This document shows positions 8,834 through 17,315 of a DNA stretch of 64,000 nt, piece by piece. The DNA lies in NCBI GenBank assembly GCA_964473465.1, contig CAYYPE010000002.1:248001-312000 (forward strand), read 5' to 3'. Origin of the DNA: CALHRB01 sp964473465 (GTDB lineage Bacteria; Bacteroidota; Ignavibacteria; Kapaibacteriales; UBA2268). The stretch's first letter is position 1. Every line of letters begins with the position of its first letter. Position numbers and translations under genes: made by a program. Below the pieces are notes generated by a model, which worked only from the letters and a program-made list of their open reading frames with translations, did not search any database and had not been told where the DNA came from.

Positions 8834-9973
8834 ATGGAAAGTGATAAAAATATTGACGAGAATTCAAAAAGAGTTCTAATAATCTCTGATGATTTGAATG
8901 TCAACGAGGTGATTAATAATCTCGGCGAGGAGATTTTGTTCTTTCCGGATTTCATTTCTTCCGAAAAAATAATAAAATCAGGCATTTCTGTTTCAGATCA
9001 TGATATTTTGATTATTGACAGCAACTTAAAATCAATAAACTATATTGATTTTTTAAAAATATATAAAAATAATTTAATTAATACTTATACTCCTGTTTTG
9101 ATTATTACTTCAAACGAAAGCGACGAGTTTATTAAAAATATAATTAATTTAGGCGTTAATGATTATATTCTTAAACCCATTAATAAGTATACGTTTATCC
9201 TAAAACTAAAGAATTTAATTTTAATTCGTAACTTAACCGACATGCTAATTGAGGCAAGAAATGAATTCTATCAAAAAAACAAAGAGAAAAATGAACTATT
9301 GGGACTAACTGCCCACGATTTAAAAAATCCAATTAATAGCATTTCTATGCTTTCAAAAGTCCTGAGGGATACTGAAGAACTTTCTAATGAGGAAATCAAA
9401 GAATATTCGGGCGATATAGCCTCAACAGCTGAAAGAATGTTGTCACTTATCAAAGAATTGCTTGATTTTAATGCTATTGAAGAAGGAAGAATAAAGATTA
9501 AACCCGAACTGCTTGAACTGAATGAAATTCTTGCCGATGTTGCTGATTTCTATAAAAGCTTAGCAGAAAGGAAAGGAATAATTATCCTGACTGATTTCCC
9601 TGCAAATATTATCTATGTAAAAACAGACAGAAATGCTATTTCCCAAATTCTTGACAATCTCGTTTCTAATGCTGTTAAATACACATTCCCCGGGAAAAGG
9701 GTAAATATATCAATCAGCGAAGAAAATAACATGGCAATTATTAAAATTAAAGATGAGGGTCAGGGATTTACTGAAGAAGACAAGAAAAAAATATTTCAGA
9801 AATTTTCAAAACTTAGTGCCAAACCTACTGCTGGAGAGCATTCCACCGGTCTTGGATTATCAATTGTAAAAAAATATGCAGATATGATTGGAGCCGAAAT
9901 AAAATTAGAAAGTGAAGCCGGTATTGGCTCCACTTTCTTGATTATTTTACCTGCTATGAAACCTGAAAATTAG
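8834..9973 (+). CDS. Receiver domain-histidine kinase hybrid, soluble
   Basis: This 379-residue protein has a CheY-like receiver domain (about 12-125) with the acidic pair in IISDDLN, the phospho-acceptor aspartate in ILIIDSN and the conserved lysine in YILKPI. HisKA follows, with its histidine in GLTAHDLKNPIN (about 160), then HATPase_c with N box DNLVSNAVKYT, G1 DEGQGF and G2 GLGLSIVKKY. It has no membrane segment, so it probably takes phosphate or a signal from a partner. No response-regulator gene lies next to it. Its stop overlaps that of the convergent POT transporter gene by three bases. Confidence 0.9.
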   Translation: MESDKNIDENSKRVLIISDDLNVNEVINNLGEEILFFPDFISSEKIIKSGISVSDHDILIIDSNLKSINYIDFLKIYKNNLINTYTPVLIITSNESDEFIKNIINLGVNDYILKPINKYTFILKLKNLILIRNLTDMLIEARNEFYQKNKEKNELLGLTAHDLKNPINSISMLSKVLRDTEELSNEEIKEYSGDIASTAERMLSLIKELLDFNAIEEGRIKIKPELLELNEILADVADFYKSLAERKGIIILTDFPANIIYVKTDRNAISQILDNLVSNAVKYTFPGKRVNISISEENNMAIIKIKDEGQGFTEEDKKKIFQKFSKLSAKPTAGEHSTGLGLSIVKKYADMIGAEIKLESEAGIGSTFLIILPAMKPEN

Positions 9974-11610
9974 CTTGTTGCTTTTTCAAGTCTTTTCATT
10001 ATAGAGAAAATAAACAACGCAGAAATTAAACAACATACAACAAATATTGCCCATACCTGCCACAAAGCTATAACTGCCCACAAAGAGCTACCAACGAACA
10101 ACAATTTGTTGCCTATTGCTGTTGCACCAAGCCAGCCTCCCTGCATTAATCCCTGAAACCTTGGAGGTGCTACTTTAGATACAAAAGAAAGACCCATTGG
10201 ACTTAGAAACAGTTCGGCTATTGTTAATATTAAATAACTACTAATTAACCAGTATTCGGATACTCTTTCTGGTGATGGTTGCTCTCCAAGTTCATTCGGA
10301 GATGGTAAGCCCAAAGAACCGATAAGCAAAACCACAAAACCAAACGCAGCCAAAATCATTCCATAGCCTATTTTTTTTGGCGTTGATGGTTCCTTTCCTT
10401 TACTGTTTAGATAACCAAAAAACCAAACAACTACCGGCGTTAAAAAAACAATGAAAATTGGATTGAATTGCTGGAAAATTTCTGGCTCGATTACATTTGA
10501 AGCTGAAAATTGAGAATAAAAATAGTATGACAAAGAGCCACCTCCAATTAACAATATTGCTCCTAAAATTTTAGTTATGTTTTTATTGTTTTTACCGAAT
10601 AGAAAAATAACTCCAAGTATTGCAGCTATAACTGACAAAAATGACTTTATGTCAAAAAACAGGTAGCTGAAAGCACTTACAGATTTGACTGTATAATCCC
10701 GTGCGAAAAAAGTCATAGTCAGACCATTTTGATGGAAAGACATCCAAAAAAATATCACGACAATAAATACAAGAATTAGGGCTACTATCCTTGATTTTTC
10801 TTCTTCTTTACTCATTTGAACAATATTGGTTTTGCCTTCTTGAGCTTTTTTCCTGTCGGGCAAATATCCTTTCATGATTATAAAAATTACAGTTGAAATA
10901 ATCATAGATACTGCTGCTATTCCAAAAGCATAGTTGTAACCTGTAACAAAAACATCAAGGTAAGATCGAGCAAATTCTTGAAGGTTTACAACATTCGTTC
11001 CGGTTACTTTATTTGCAAGAGCTGAAAATGTGGTTATGTCAGTTAGGGAATTATTAAGAAATGAATGGCAAAGAGCTGGAAGATTAGCATCATATCCGAA
11101 ATTGTTTACTGATAAATACCAGTTGCGTATTCCACTTGCTGCACTTGGTGCAAAAAATGCTCCAATATTAATTCCCATATAGAAAATACTATAAGCTGAA
11201 TCTCGTAGCTTGGAATATTGCTGGTCGTCATACATTTGTCCGACAAGAGCTTGCAGATTGCCCTTAAATAAGCCATTACCAAGTGCTATTACAAAAAGAC
11301 TACTAACTGTTATAAGCTCTGTCATACCCGGAACTGCTAAAAGAACGTATCCTATGAACATCACAATCAGTCCTACTAAAATAGTTCCTTTATAATTTTG
11401 TAATCTATCTGCAATCAATCCTCCAACTAAGGCTAAAGCATATATTGCAAAATAAAACCAACTATAAATATCGCCAGCCTCGCCGGCTGTTTTTCCGAAC
11501 TTAGCCTGCAGAAAGAGTACAAGTATTGCCATCATTGTATAGAAACCGAAACGTTCCCCCATATTGGCAAAAAAAGCGACATATAAACCCTTTGGATGTC
11601 CTTTAAACAT
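9970..11610 (-). CDS. POT/PTR-family proton-coupled oligopeptide transporter
   Basis: This major-facilitator protein of the POT family has 546 residues and about 14 hydrophobic helices. The N-terminal signature NMGERFGFYTM corresponds to the ExxER motif of helix 1 used in proton coupling, and the GNGLFKGNLQALVGQMYD region matches the second family signature. Relatives import di- and tripeptides across the inner membrane. It starts at ATG 11608-11610, and about 110 AT-rich bases separate it from adk upstream. Confidence 0.9.
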   Translation of the reverse strand: MFKGHPKGLYVAFFANMGERFGFYTMMAILVLFLQAKFGKTAGEAGDIYSWFYFAIYALALVGGLIADRLQNYKGTILVGLIVMFIGYVLLAVPGMTELITVSSLFVIALGNGLFKGNLQALVGQMYDDQQYSKLRDSAYSIFYMGINIGAFFAPSAASGIRNWYLSVNNFGYDANLPALCHSFLNNSLTDITTFSALANKVTGTNVVNLQEFARSYLDVFVTGYNYAFGIAAVSMIISTVIFIIMKGYLPDRKKAQEGKTNIVQMSKEEEKSRIVALILVFIVVIFFWMSFHQNGLTMTFFARDYTVKSVSAFSYLFFDIKSFLSVIAAILGVIFLFGKNNKNITKILGAILLIGGGSLSYYFYSQFSASNVIEPEIFQQFNPIFIVFLTPVVVWFFGYLNSKGKEPSTPKKIGYGMILAAFGFVVLLIGSLGLPSPNELGEQPSPERVSEYWLISSYLILTIAELFLSPMGLSFVSKVAPPRFQGLMQGGWLGATAIGNKLLFVGSSLWAVIALWQVWAIFVVCCLISALFIFSIMKRLEKATS

Positions 11611-11721
11611 TAATTAGCCCTTATTTGTTGATAAATATACTATTTAAAAAAAACAATAATACTAAAATATACTTTTATGACAAAAGTATTTTTTTTGATA
11701 TGTGGTTTCTATGTAATTATT

Positions 11722-12372
11722 CTATATGTACTTGTTCAGAACTGTCTGAATTTGCTTATAAATTGAGTCTATTTCTCCAACCCCGTCAATTTTGTCAACT
11801 AAATTTTTCTTTGAGTAATAATCAATCAATGGTTTGGTTTGAGCTTCATAGACTTTCAACCTGTTTAATATTGGTTCTTCTTTGTCATCATCTCTCTGAT
11901 AAAGCTCGCCGCCATCATCATCACAAATTCCTTCTACCTTTGGTGGATTATATATCAGATGATAAGATTTTCCACAAACTCTACAAACTCTTCGGGCTGT
12001 CAATCGTTTGAGCAATTCATCATTTGGCACTTCAAGAACCAGAACTGTGTCAAGTTTTTGTCCAAGATCAGCAAGAAGTTTCTCGAGAGCTTCAGCCTGA
12101 GGAACTGTTCTCGGGAACCCATCCAGAATATACCCATTAGCAAGTTTTGGATTTTTTAGTTCAACCCTTATCATTTCAATGATGAGTTCATCAGGGACAA
12201 GTGCCCCTGAATCCATATAAGACTGGGCTTTTTTGCCTAAATCGGTTCCCATCTTTCGATTAGCTCTCAAAATATCGCCGGTTGATAATTGAACGATATT
12301 ATAATCTTTGCAAATTCTCTCGGATTGTGTTCCTTTTCCTGCTCCCGGAGGTCCCAAAAAAATAATTCTCAT
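11722..12372 (-). CDS. adk: Adenylate kinase, long form with metal-binding LID
   Basis: This enzyme interconverts ATP, AMP and ADP. In 216 residues the P-loop GPPGAGKGTQ is at about 7-16, the AMP-binding region DGFPRT follows at mid-protein, and the LID domain carries a CxxC...CxxD arrangement (CRVCG, then ICDDDG), as in zinc-binding adenylate kinases. The ATG is preceded by GAGGAAATT, a usable ribosome binding site. It is a housekeeping gene. Confidence 0.97.
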   Translation of the reverse strand: MRIIFLGPPGAGKGTQSERICKDYNIVQLSTGDILRANRKMGTDLGKKAQSYMDSGALVPDELIIEMIRVELKNPKLANGYILDGFPRTVPQAEALEKLLADLGQKLDTVLVLEVPNDELLKRLTARRVCRVCGKSYHLIYNPPKVEGICDDDGGELYQRDDDKEEPILNRLKVYEAQTKPLIDYYSKKNLVDKIDGVGEIDSIYKQIQTVLNKYI

Positions 12373-12419
12373 AATTTCCTCATTATAAATTTAAAATATT
12401 AGATAAACATAATGTATAA

Positions 12420-13808
12420 TTACAAATTAATTCTTAGCATAAGATAAGCCCAAAAAGCAAAATCTCCTCTTGTCTTTTCATTCGGCTTTCCAGAGTTGAC
12501 TGTCCAGATTTCTTTCATTAATTTACCGGGAAGGAAGAAACCCCCACCTCCCTCGATTATATTATTTTTATAAATGTTATATCTTAAAACATAATCTATT
12601 TCTGTCCCATAATCTGTTAGTTCAGTTGCACTTTTTTTGTCCGAAGTAAAATAATGAATATCTAATTGTGCATACCATGGACTTTCTTTCGGTTTATATG
12701 AACTTCTTAAAAAATAATCGTGAAGTCCAAGATTTCTTGTTGATGTTTCAATAGTGCTGAAATAATCCATGTAACCGTAAAGCATGTGTTTTGTTGAATA
12801 AGTATTATCGAAAACGCCGATTTTATTATTATTTTTTGTTGTATCTCCACCTTCTGTTCCTGAGACAATTTCGCCGTTCAACGAAAGCGATAGCTCATCT
12901 ATGTCATATTGAATTTTTACAGCAACGGTATAAGCCGAAATATCATAATCTGTATAATTAACAATAGTTTCACCTTTGTTTTTCTTGCCTTTGGTCAAAG
13001 TTCCTCCCTGATAAGCCCCCTCAATTAATGCGCTGAAATTATCAAGTTTAAAGTTAATGACACCCCCGCTTGTCAACCTGTGCAAATTTACATTTCTCGA
13101 TGAAGCAAACAATGTGTCCATTTTATTTCTTTCCAGTTCATCTTTTCGCCTGTCCGCTTCATAATATGAAAACAAATCAAAGCTGTAATTTGTTCCAGGT
13201 TTTATGTTTGTCCATAGTCCATATATACTGAAGCTGGTATCAGCGTTAGGGGGGTAAGGATAGGTAGTTTGATTGTAATTCGCAGTGAAATCCTTGAAAT
13301 AAGTATGAGTGAAATTAAAAACATCAATCCAGAATGATTTGTCATTGTATTTAAACAGTAAACCATCGAATGTTCTTGAAGCATAATGCCACTGATTTGT
13401 GCCAAAGAACCTGTTTGAGCCATAACTATGTTCATATCTTCCGGCTTTTGCTGAAAGCGGAATGCCAAATATGCTGTCAATCTCAGCATACCCCTGATGA
13501 AGATCAATATTAAAAATATTGGCTGTGGTGCTTTTTTCCTGTCCCCAAACTCTTGAATCCTGCAATTCAACGAAAAATTTAATTTGATTCAGGACCTTTT
13601 TTTCAACACTTACTCTTGTTCGCATACTTGTAAGTGAGTAGGGATAAGTTTCATTAAGAAAATCTCTTCCATCAAGTTCGCTTCTTATCTGGATTTGACC
13701 GCCGATAATCCAATCGTTATTACCCTGTGATAACAAGCAAATTGGTAAGAATGTTAGAACTAATATAATGAAGCTAAGATTCAGTAAAAATTTGGAATAG
13801 AAATTCAT
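12420..13808 (-). CDS. Outer-membrane beta-barrel of the alginate-export (AlgE-like) type
   Basis: This 462-residue protein has a signal peptide (about 1-28, hydrophobic core then SQG) followed by alternating amphipathic strands to the C-terminus, ending in LMLRINL as barrel proteins do. The segment KAGRYEHSYGSNRFFGTNQWHYASRTFDG matches the pattern of Alginate_exp domain proteins, an 18-stranded porin group. Despite the family name, relatives in this phylum are general porins, and nothing nearby indicates alginate metabolism. It is transcribed away from the aminotransferase gene, with a repeat-rich gap between them. Confidence 0.75.
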   Translation of the reverse strand: MNFYSKFLLNLSFIILVLTFLPICLLSQGNNDWIIGGQIQIRSELDGRDFLNETYPYSLTSMRTRVSVEKKVLNQIKFFVELQDSRVWGQEKSTTANIFNIDLHQGYAEIDSIFGIPLSAKAGRYEHSYGSNRFFGTNQWHYASRTFDGLLFKYNDKSFWIDVFNFTHTYFKDFTANYNQTTYPYPPNADTSFSIYGLWTNIKPGTNYSFDLFSYYEADRRKDELERNKMDTLFASSRNVNLHRLTSGGVINFKLDNFSALIEGAYQGGTLTKGKKNKGETIVNYTDYDISAYTVAVKIQYDIDELSLSLNGEIVSGTEGGDTTKNNNKIGVFDNTYSTKHMLYGYMDYFSTIETSTRNLGLHDYFLRSSYKPKESPWYAQLDIHYFTSDKKSATELTDYGTEIDYVLRYNIYKNNIIEGGGGFFLPGKLMKEIWTVNSGKPNEKTRGDFAFWAYLMLRINL

Positions 13809-13865
13809 ATTTTCTGCTTATTTATTAAAAAAAAAAGTAATATAACCAATATGTTTCAATCTCAA

Positions 13866-13931
13866 AATAATAAGTTAAAATTATTTAATCAAAATGTGTT
13901 TAACTTAATTATGAATAATAAGTCAAAATTA
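13866..13931. promoter_or_regulatory. Direct and inverted repeats in a divergent promoter region
   Basis: The 18-mer AATAATAAGTYAAAATTA occurs at 13866-13883 and 13914-13931 (17 of 18 identical, 48 bp apart). Between them an 8-bp inverted repeat, AAGTTAAA (13872-13879) and TTTAACTT (13899-13906), overlaps the first copy. It sits between the divergent porin and aminotransferase genes. A perfect TAnnTTTG box (TAAATTTG, 13966-13973) lies downstream for the plus-strand gene. It could bind a regulator, but AT-richness raises the chance of coincidence. Confidence 0.4.
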
Positions 13932-14008
13932 AGTGATAAAGAAATAAAATTTGTTCGAATTTAGTTAAATTTGTTTTTTTTACTTAAAAATTTTGAGGAA
14001 AAATAATA

Positions 14009-15205
14009 GTGAATCCAATTATACCTGCTCGTAAAACAGAAAATGTAACTTACGCAATTCGTGATATTATCCTGTTAGCCAATGAAGTTGCCAAAACCGG
14101 CAAGGAAATGCTATATTTGAATATCGGCGACCCAAACGTCTATGATCATACAACTCCTAAGCATGTCATTGAGGCTATATATTCAGCAATGAATAAAAAT
14201 TATAATGGCTATGCACCCTCTTCAGGAGTTAAATCTGCTATTGAAGCTATCGAAAGGGATGCTAACAGAAAAGGCATTGATAATATTCTTGATATTTTTG
14301 TTACCACAGGGGCAAGCGAAGCTATTGAACTTTGTCTGACTGCCTTGCTTAATCCCGGTGATAATGTTTTAATTCCCACACCCGGTTATCCGCTTTATAC
14401 AGCAATCCAAAGTAAGCTCGAATTAATCGGCAATCCCTACTATCTTGATGAAAAAAATGGCTGGCAGCCCGACATAGAAGACATTAGAGCAAAAATTAAT
14501 CATAAAACAAAAGCAATTGTTTTGATCAATCCAAACAATCCAACCGGTGCCATTTACAAGAAGGAAACTCTCGAGGAAATAATCAAACTCGCTCTTGAAT
14601 TTAACTTAGTAATATTTGCAGACGAGATTTATGACAAGCTACTCTTCGATGGGAATAAACATATTTCTATTGCCGCTCTGAACAAAGACGTCTCAGTCAT
14701 TACTTTTTCCGGTTTATCCAAAAATTATGTTGCTCCCGGCTTCAGAATCGGATGGGGTATTGTTTCTGGACAACAAAAAGTTCTCAGTTCTTATATAGAA
14801 GCAATTAATAAACTACTTAGAGCAAGAATTTGTGCTAATCATCCCATTCAATATGCTGTTGCTCCTGCGCTTGACGGAGACCAGACTCATTTGATTGAAT
14901 TAAACAAAAAGTTAGAAAGACGCTGTGATATCACTATGAACAAATTAGCCACCATTCCCGGCATATCTCTGGTAAAACCCGAAGGGGCTTTCTACGCTTT
15001 TCCTTCTGTTGATGTAGATGACGACTCACAATTTGCAGCTGGGTTAATTAAAGAGACAGGCGTGGTTATTGTTCCCGGGACGGGCTTTGGTCAAAAACCC
15101 GGAACAAGCCATTTCAGAATAGTCATTCTTCCTGATGAAAATACTCTTGAGAAAGCATTTAATCTCATAGCTGATTTTATGAACCGCTATGGAATAGGAA
15201 AATAA
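14009..15205 (+). CDS. PLP-dependent aminotransferase class I/II (alanine transaminase-like)
   Basis: This fold-type I aminotransferase has 398 residues. The cofactor lysine is K238 in FSGLSKNYVAPGFRIGW. NPNNPTG and the downstream Asp/Tyr of ADEIYD bind the pyridine ring, and FRI near the C-terminus binds the substrate carboxylate. The overall pattern fits AlaA-like alanine/valine-pyruvate or aspartate transaminases; substrate choice cannot be settled here. The start is GTG at 14009, with GAGGAA nine bases before it. The OsmC gene follows after 18 bases, and both are closed by the terminator at 15776. Confidence 0.92.
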   Translation: MNPIIPARKTENVTYAIRDIILLANEVAKTGKEMLYLNIGDPNVYDHTTPKHVIEAIYSAMNKNYNGYAPSSGVKSAIEAIERDANRKGIDNILDIFVTTGASEAIELCLTALLNPGDNVLIPTPGYPLYTAIQSKLELIGNPYYLDEKNGWQPDIEDIRAKINHKTKAIVLINPNNPTGAIYKKETLEEIIKLALEFNLVIFADEIYDKLLFDGNKHISIAALNKDVSVITFSGLSKNYVAPGFRIGWGIVSGQQKVLSSYIEAINKLLRARICANHPIQYAVAPALDGDQTHLIELNKKLERRCDITMNKLATIPGISLVKPEGAFYAFPSVDVDDDSQFAAGLIKETGVVIVPGTGFGQKPGTSHFRIVILPDENTLEKAFNLIADFMNRYGIGK

Positions 15206-15223
15206 ATAAACAAAGGTTTTTTT

Positions 15224-15652
15224 ATGGGAAAACATATTGTAAGAATAGATGTTGAATATCTTGGCGACCTTCACTGTCGCATAACACACGGACCTTCAGG
15301 CCAGCAATTTCTAACTGATGCTCCTGTGGACAATCAGGGGAAAGGTGAATATATATCCCCAACCGATTTACTTGGCACTGCAAGTTGTTCATGCATTGTT
15401 ACGATTATGGGTATTGTGGCAAGGAATAATAATTTTGACATCACAGGTCTCAAAGCATACGTCGAAAAAGAAATGGTTAACGAACCTTTCAGGAGAATAG
15501 GAAGGCTAACAATGTATTTCCATTTCCCAAGACAGCTTAACGAAAAAGAATTTGCCTTGATGAATAATGTTGTAAAGACATGTCCCGTTACAAGGAGTAT
15601 TAGTGCAGAGGTCGAAATTATTACCCATTTCTCATTCGAACAAGGCAAATAA
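15224..15652 (+). CDS. OsmC family peroxide-reducing protein
   Basis: This 142-residue protein is of the OsmC/Ohr group, which reduces hydroperoxides through a cysteine pair. The first cysteine region is TASCSCIVT (C55 and C57) and the second is KTCPVTRS (C120), the spacing expected for the two active-site cysteines. It probably shares a transcript with the aminotransferase. YhfA/OsmC-like subfamilies cannot be told apart by eye. Confidence 0.9.
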   Translation: MGKHIVRIDVEYLGDLHCRITHGPSGQQFLTDAPVDNQGKGEYISPTDLLGTASCSCIVTIMGIVARNNNFDITGLKAYVEKEMVNEPFRRIGRLTMYFHFPRQLNEKEFALMNNVVKTCPVTRSISAEVEIITHFSFEQGK

Positions 15653-15775
15653 TTTTCAACAAGTTATCCACATTACTTGTATTGTATTTTTAATTTACAA
15701 TAAAATAATTATATTGCACATAACTACAATGGATTGTAGTAAGTAATAGCTATCTCTTTTAGTTATGAGTTAATC

Positions 15776-15828
15776 AAGGAGGATTTGGCAATTTAATTAA
15801 ATGCGTCAGATTCTCCTTCTTTTTTTGG
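15776..15828 (+). terminator. Intrinsic terminator after aminotransferase-osmC
   Basis: AAGGAGGATTTG (15776-15787) pairs with CAGATTCTCCTT (15807-15818) over 12 positions with two G-U pairs. The loop can pair further (GCA with TGC). CTTTTTTTT follows at 15819-15827. The AGGAGG that looks like a ribosome site is the left arm of this stem. Confidence 0.85.
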
Positions 15829-15863
15829 CTTTTATATTTTGTTATAGATAAGCAGGGATGTTT

Positions 15864-17216
15864 ATGAAAGCTTTACTAATAATTTCCTTTATCATAATTT
15901 ATGGTTTTATTAGTTGCACTAATCAAAATCCCGAACAAACTGATAAAGGAAAAAAAACAGAAGCCACCCAAAAAACCGATCAAGAGCAAAAAACTGGTGG
16001 TGGGGACGAATCAAGTGGTGATAAATCAAATGTGCAAGGTGTCGAACCAGAGATGTATTCTGATGTAACTCATTATAAACCCTACGAGTTGAAAGAAGAT
16101 GGTCTCTATATCTACTATGACGGGCCTAAGTTATCAGATAGAGTTGATAAAATGTGCGAAAACGTTAAACTTAAAAATTACAAATACCAGCCGGTTCCTT
16201 CCCAAAAAAACAACATTAAAACAGATGAACTGAAATATTGGCAGAACTGTCCTGTAGTCAGGGAATGCGAGTCCAATTATGGTAAGCCATCTTTGAAGGA
16301 ACTTGGCTATGAGCGACATAGGGAAAGAGAAATAAAACCCGAAGATAATAGATTCGGTAAAGTGATTACAAAAACTGAAAAGTGGACTGAGACCGAAAAA
16401 AGAATCAGGCAGGAAATCTTCATTAATTATATTGACGCTGATAGGTTTATGAAAATGAGCCGTCAGGAATTTCTTGAAAATGGCATTGTGATTATTGGAA
16501 AAAGAATTAGCAGGGTTGTTGTTAAAAAATCTCCTTCATTGCCTTTTGCTTATAATCCATACAGAATACCCGTAGGCTATACAGTCAAAACTTATAACTG
16601 TGATGGATTGGTTAAGACCGATGACTATGGGCTTGTCCAGCTTGGTGACTTCAAGCGTATTGATTTAAAGGAAAATATCTTTGAATTTATTCAGGAAGAT
16701 CCACTCCCCGGAAATTCAAGTTATTTGAGCGATTTGCAAATGAAAAGCCTTAGTGAATATATTCACCAGTTGATTCCCCGCCATCCTTACGATGGAACAC
16801 TCCGTAAGAATTTTTACTATCCACCGGGTTATTATATCATAGAATATTATAACGGCGATCAGCTTAATGATTATCTTTGCATTCAGCTTTTGTCTTCTCC
16901 TTATCCATATTCGCCAACGCCGGTCAATACTCTAAGTTTCGATAAACCAACTTCCCCGGATTCTCCAATCAGTGAAAAGGGATGGGCTTTGATTTTAGGG
17001 AAGTTCAACACTCTTGGCGAGGCAAGTAATTTTATCAAAATGAAAGATCCATATCCTCTGGTGGTTCTTTCCTCCAAAGATGGTAAATATTATGCTGGCA
17101 GAATGTTCTATGATCGAAATGCTGCCGAACTCGAAAGAAAAAGAATTCTAAATACTGGTGTTTCCCGTCAGGCATGGATTCTTGATATTCAGGAAATCCA
17201 ATTTAGTATTCCTTAA
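15864..17216 (+). CDS. Lipoprotein with C-terminal SPOR-like domain
   Basis: This 450-residue protein starts best at ATG 15864, six bases inside the longest frame, giving MKALLIISF and a lipobox-like FISC with the cysteine near residue 19. A low-complexity Lys/Gln/Thr/Gly linker follows (about 20-55). The centre (about 60-350) is unrecognised, rich in Tyr and Pro, with scattered cysteines. The end (about 373-445: GWALILGKFNTLGEASNFI, then GKYYAGRMFYDRNAAELER) has the beta-alpha-beta pattern of SPOR domains, which bind denuded septal peptidoglycan. It is flanked by terminators on both sides, so it is monocistronic. Confidence 0.7.
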   Translation: MKALLIISFIIIYGFISCTNQNPEQTDKGKKTEATQKTDQEQKTGGGDESSGDKSNVQGVEPEMYSDVTHYKPYELKEDGLYIYYDGPKLSDRVDKMCENVKLKNYKYQPVPSQKNNIKTDELKYWQNCPVVRECESNYGKPSLKELGYERHREREIKPEDNRFGKVITKTEKWTETEKRIRQEIFINYIDADRFMKMSRQEFLENGIVIIGKRISRVVVKKSPSLPFAYNPYRIPVGYTVKTYNCDGLVKTDDYGLVQLGDFKRIDLKENIFEFIQEDPLPGNSSYLSDLQMKSLSEYIHQLIPRHPYDGTLRKNFYYPPGYYIIEYYNGDQLNDYLCIQLLSSPYPYSPTPVNTLSFDKPTSPDSPISEKGWALILGKFNTLGEASNFIKMKDPYPLVVLSSKDGKYYAGRMFYDRNAAELERKRILNTGVSRQAWILDIQEIQFSIP

Positions 17217-17237
17217 AATATAACAAATTTGTAATTT

Positions 17238-17275
17238 AAAGCGAAGGAAAAATTATTTTTCCTTCGCTTTTTTTT
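17238..17275 (+). terminator. Intrinsic terminator
   Basis: AAAGCGAAGGAAAAA (17238-17252) pairs with TTTTTCCTTCGCTTT (17256-17270), and a T-run continues to 17275. It is a near-perfect stem and ends the SPOR-like lipoprotein transcript. Confidence 0.93.
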
Positions 17276-17315
17276 CTGAAGGTTAATTATATTTGTTGTT
17301 TTTAAAGGACTGATT

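Noticed and set aside
11670..11700. AT-rich hairpin ATACTTTT/AAAAGTAT followed by T8 on the plus strand
   Set aside because: No plus-strand gene ends nearby, and on the minus strand the T-run is missing, so a terminator role after adk is weak.
15659..15680. A perfect DnaA box (TTATCCACA, 15664-15672) in the loop of a small inverted repeat
   Set aside because: Only one box is present, with no cluster, AT-rich unwinding region, dnaA or dnaN nearby, so an origin is not supported.
15725..15740. Inverted repeat CTACAAT/ATTGTAG
   Set aside because: Only two bases separate the arms, no T-run follows, and no gene start is within reach; probably chance.
15801..15851. A 16-codon hydrophobic frame (MRQILLLFLAFIFCYR) behind AAGGAGG
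   Set aside because: The AGGAGG is the left arm of a 12-bp terminator stem and the frame runs through its right arm and T-run; the spacing of about 17 bases is also too long.
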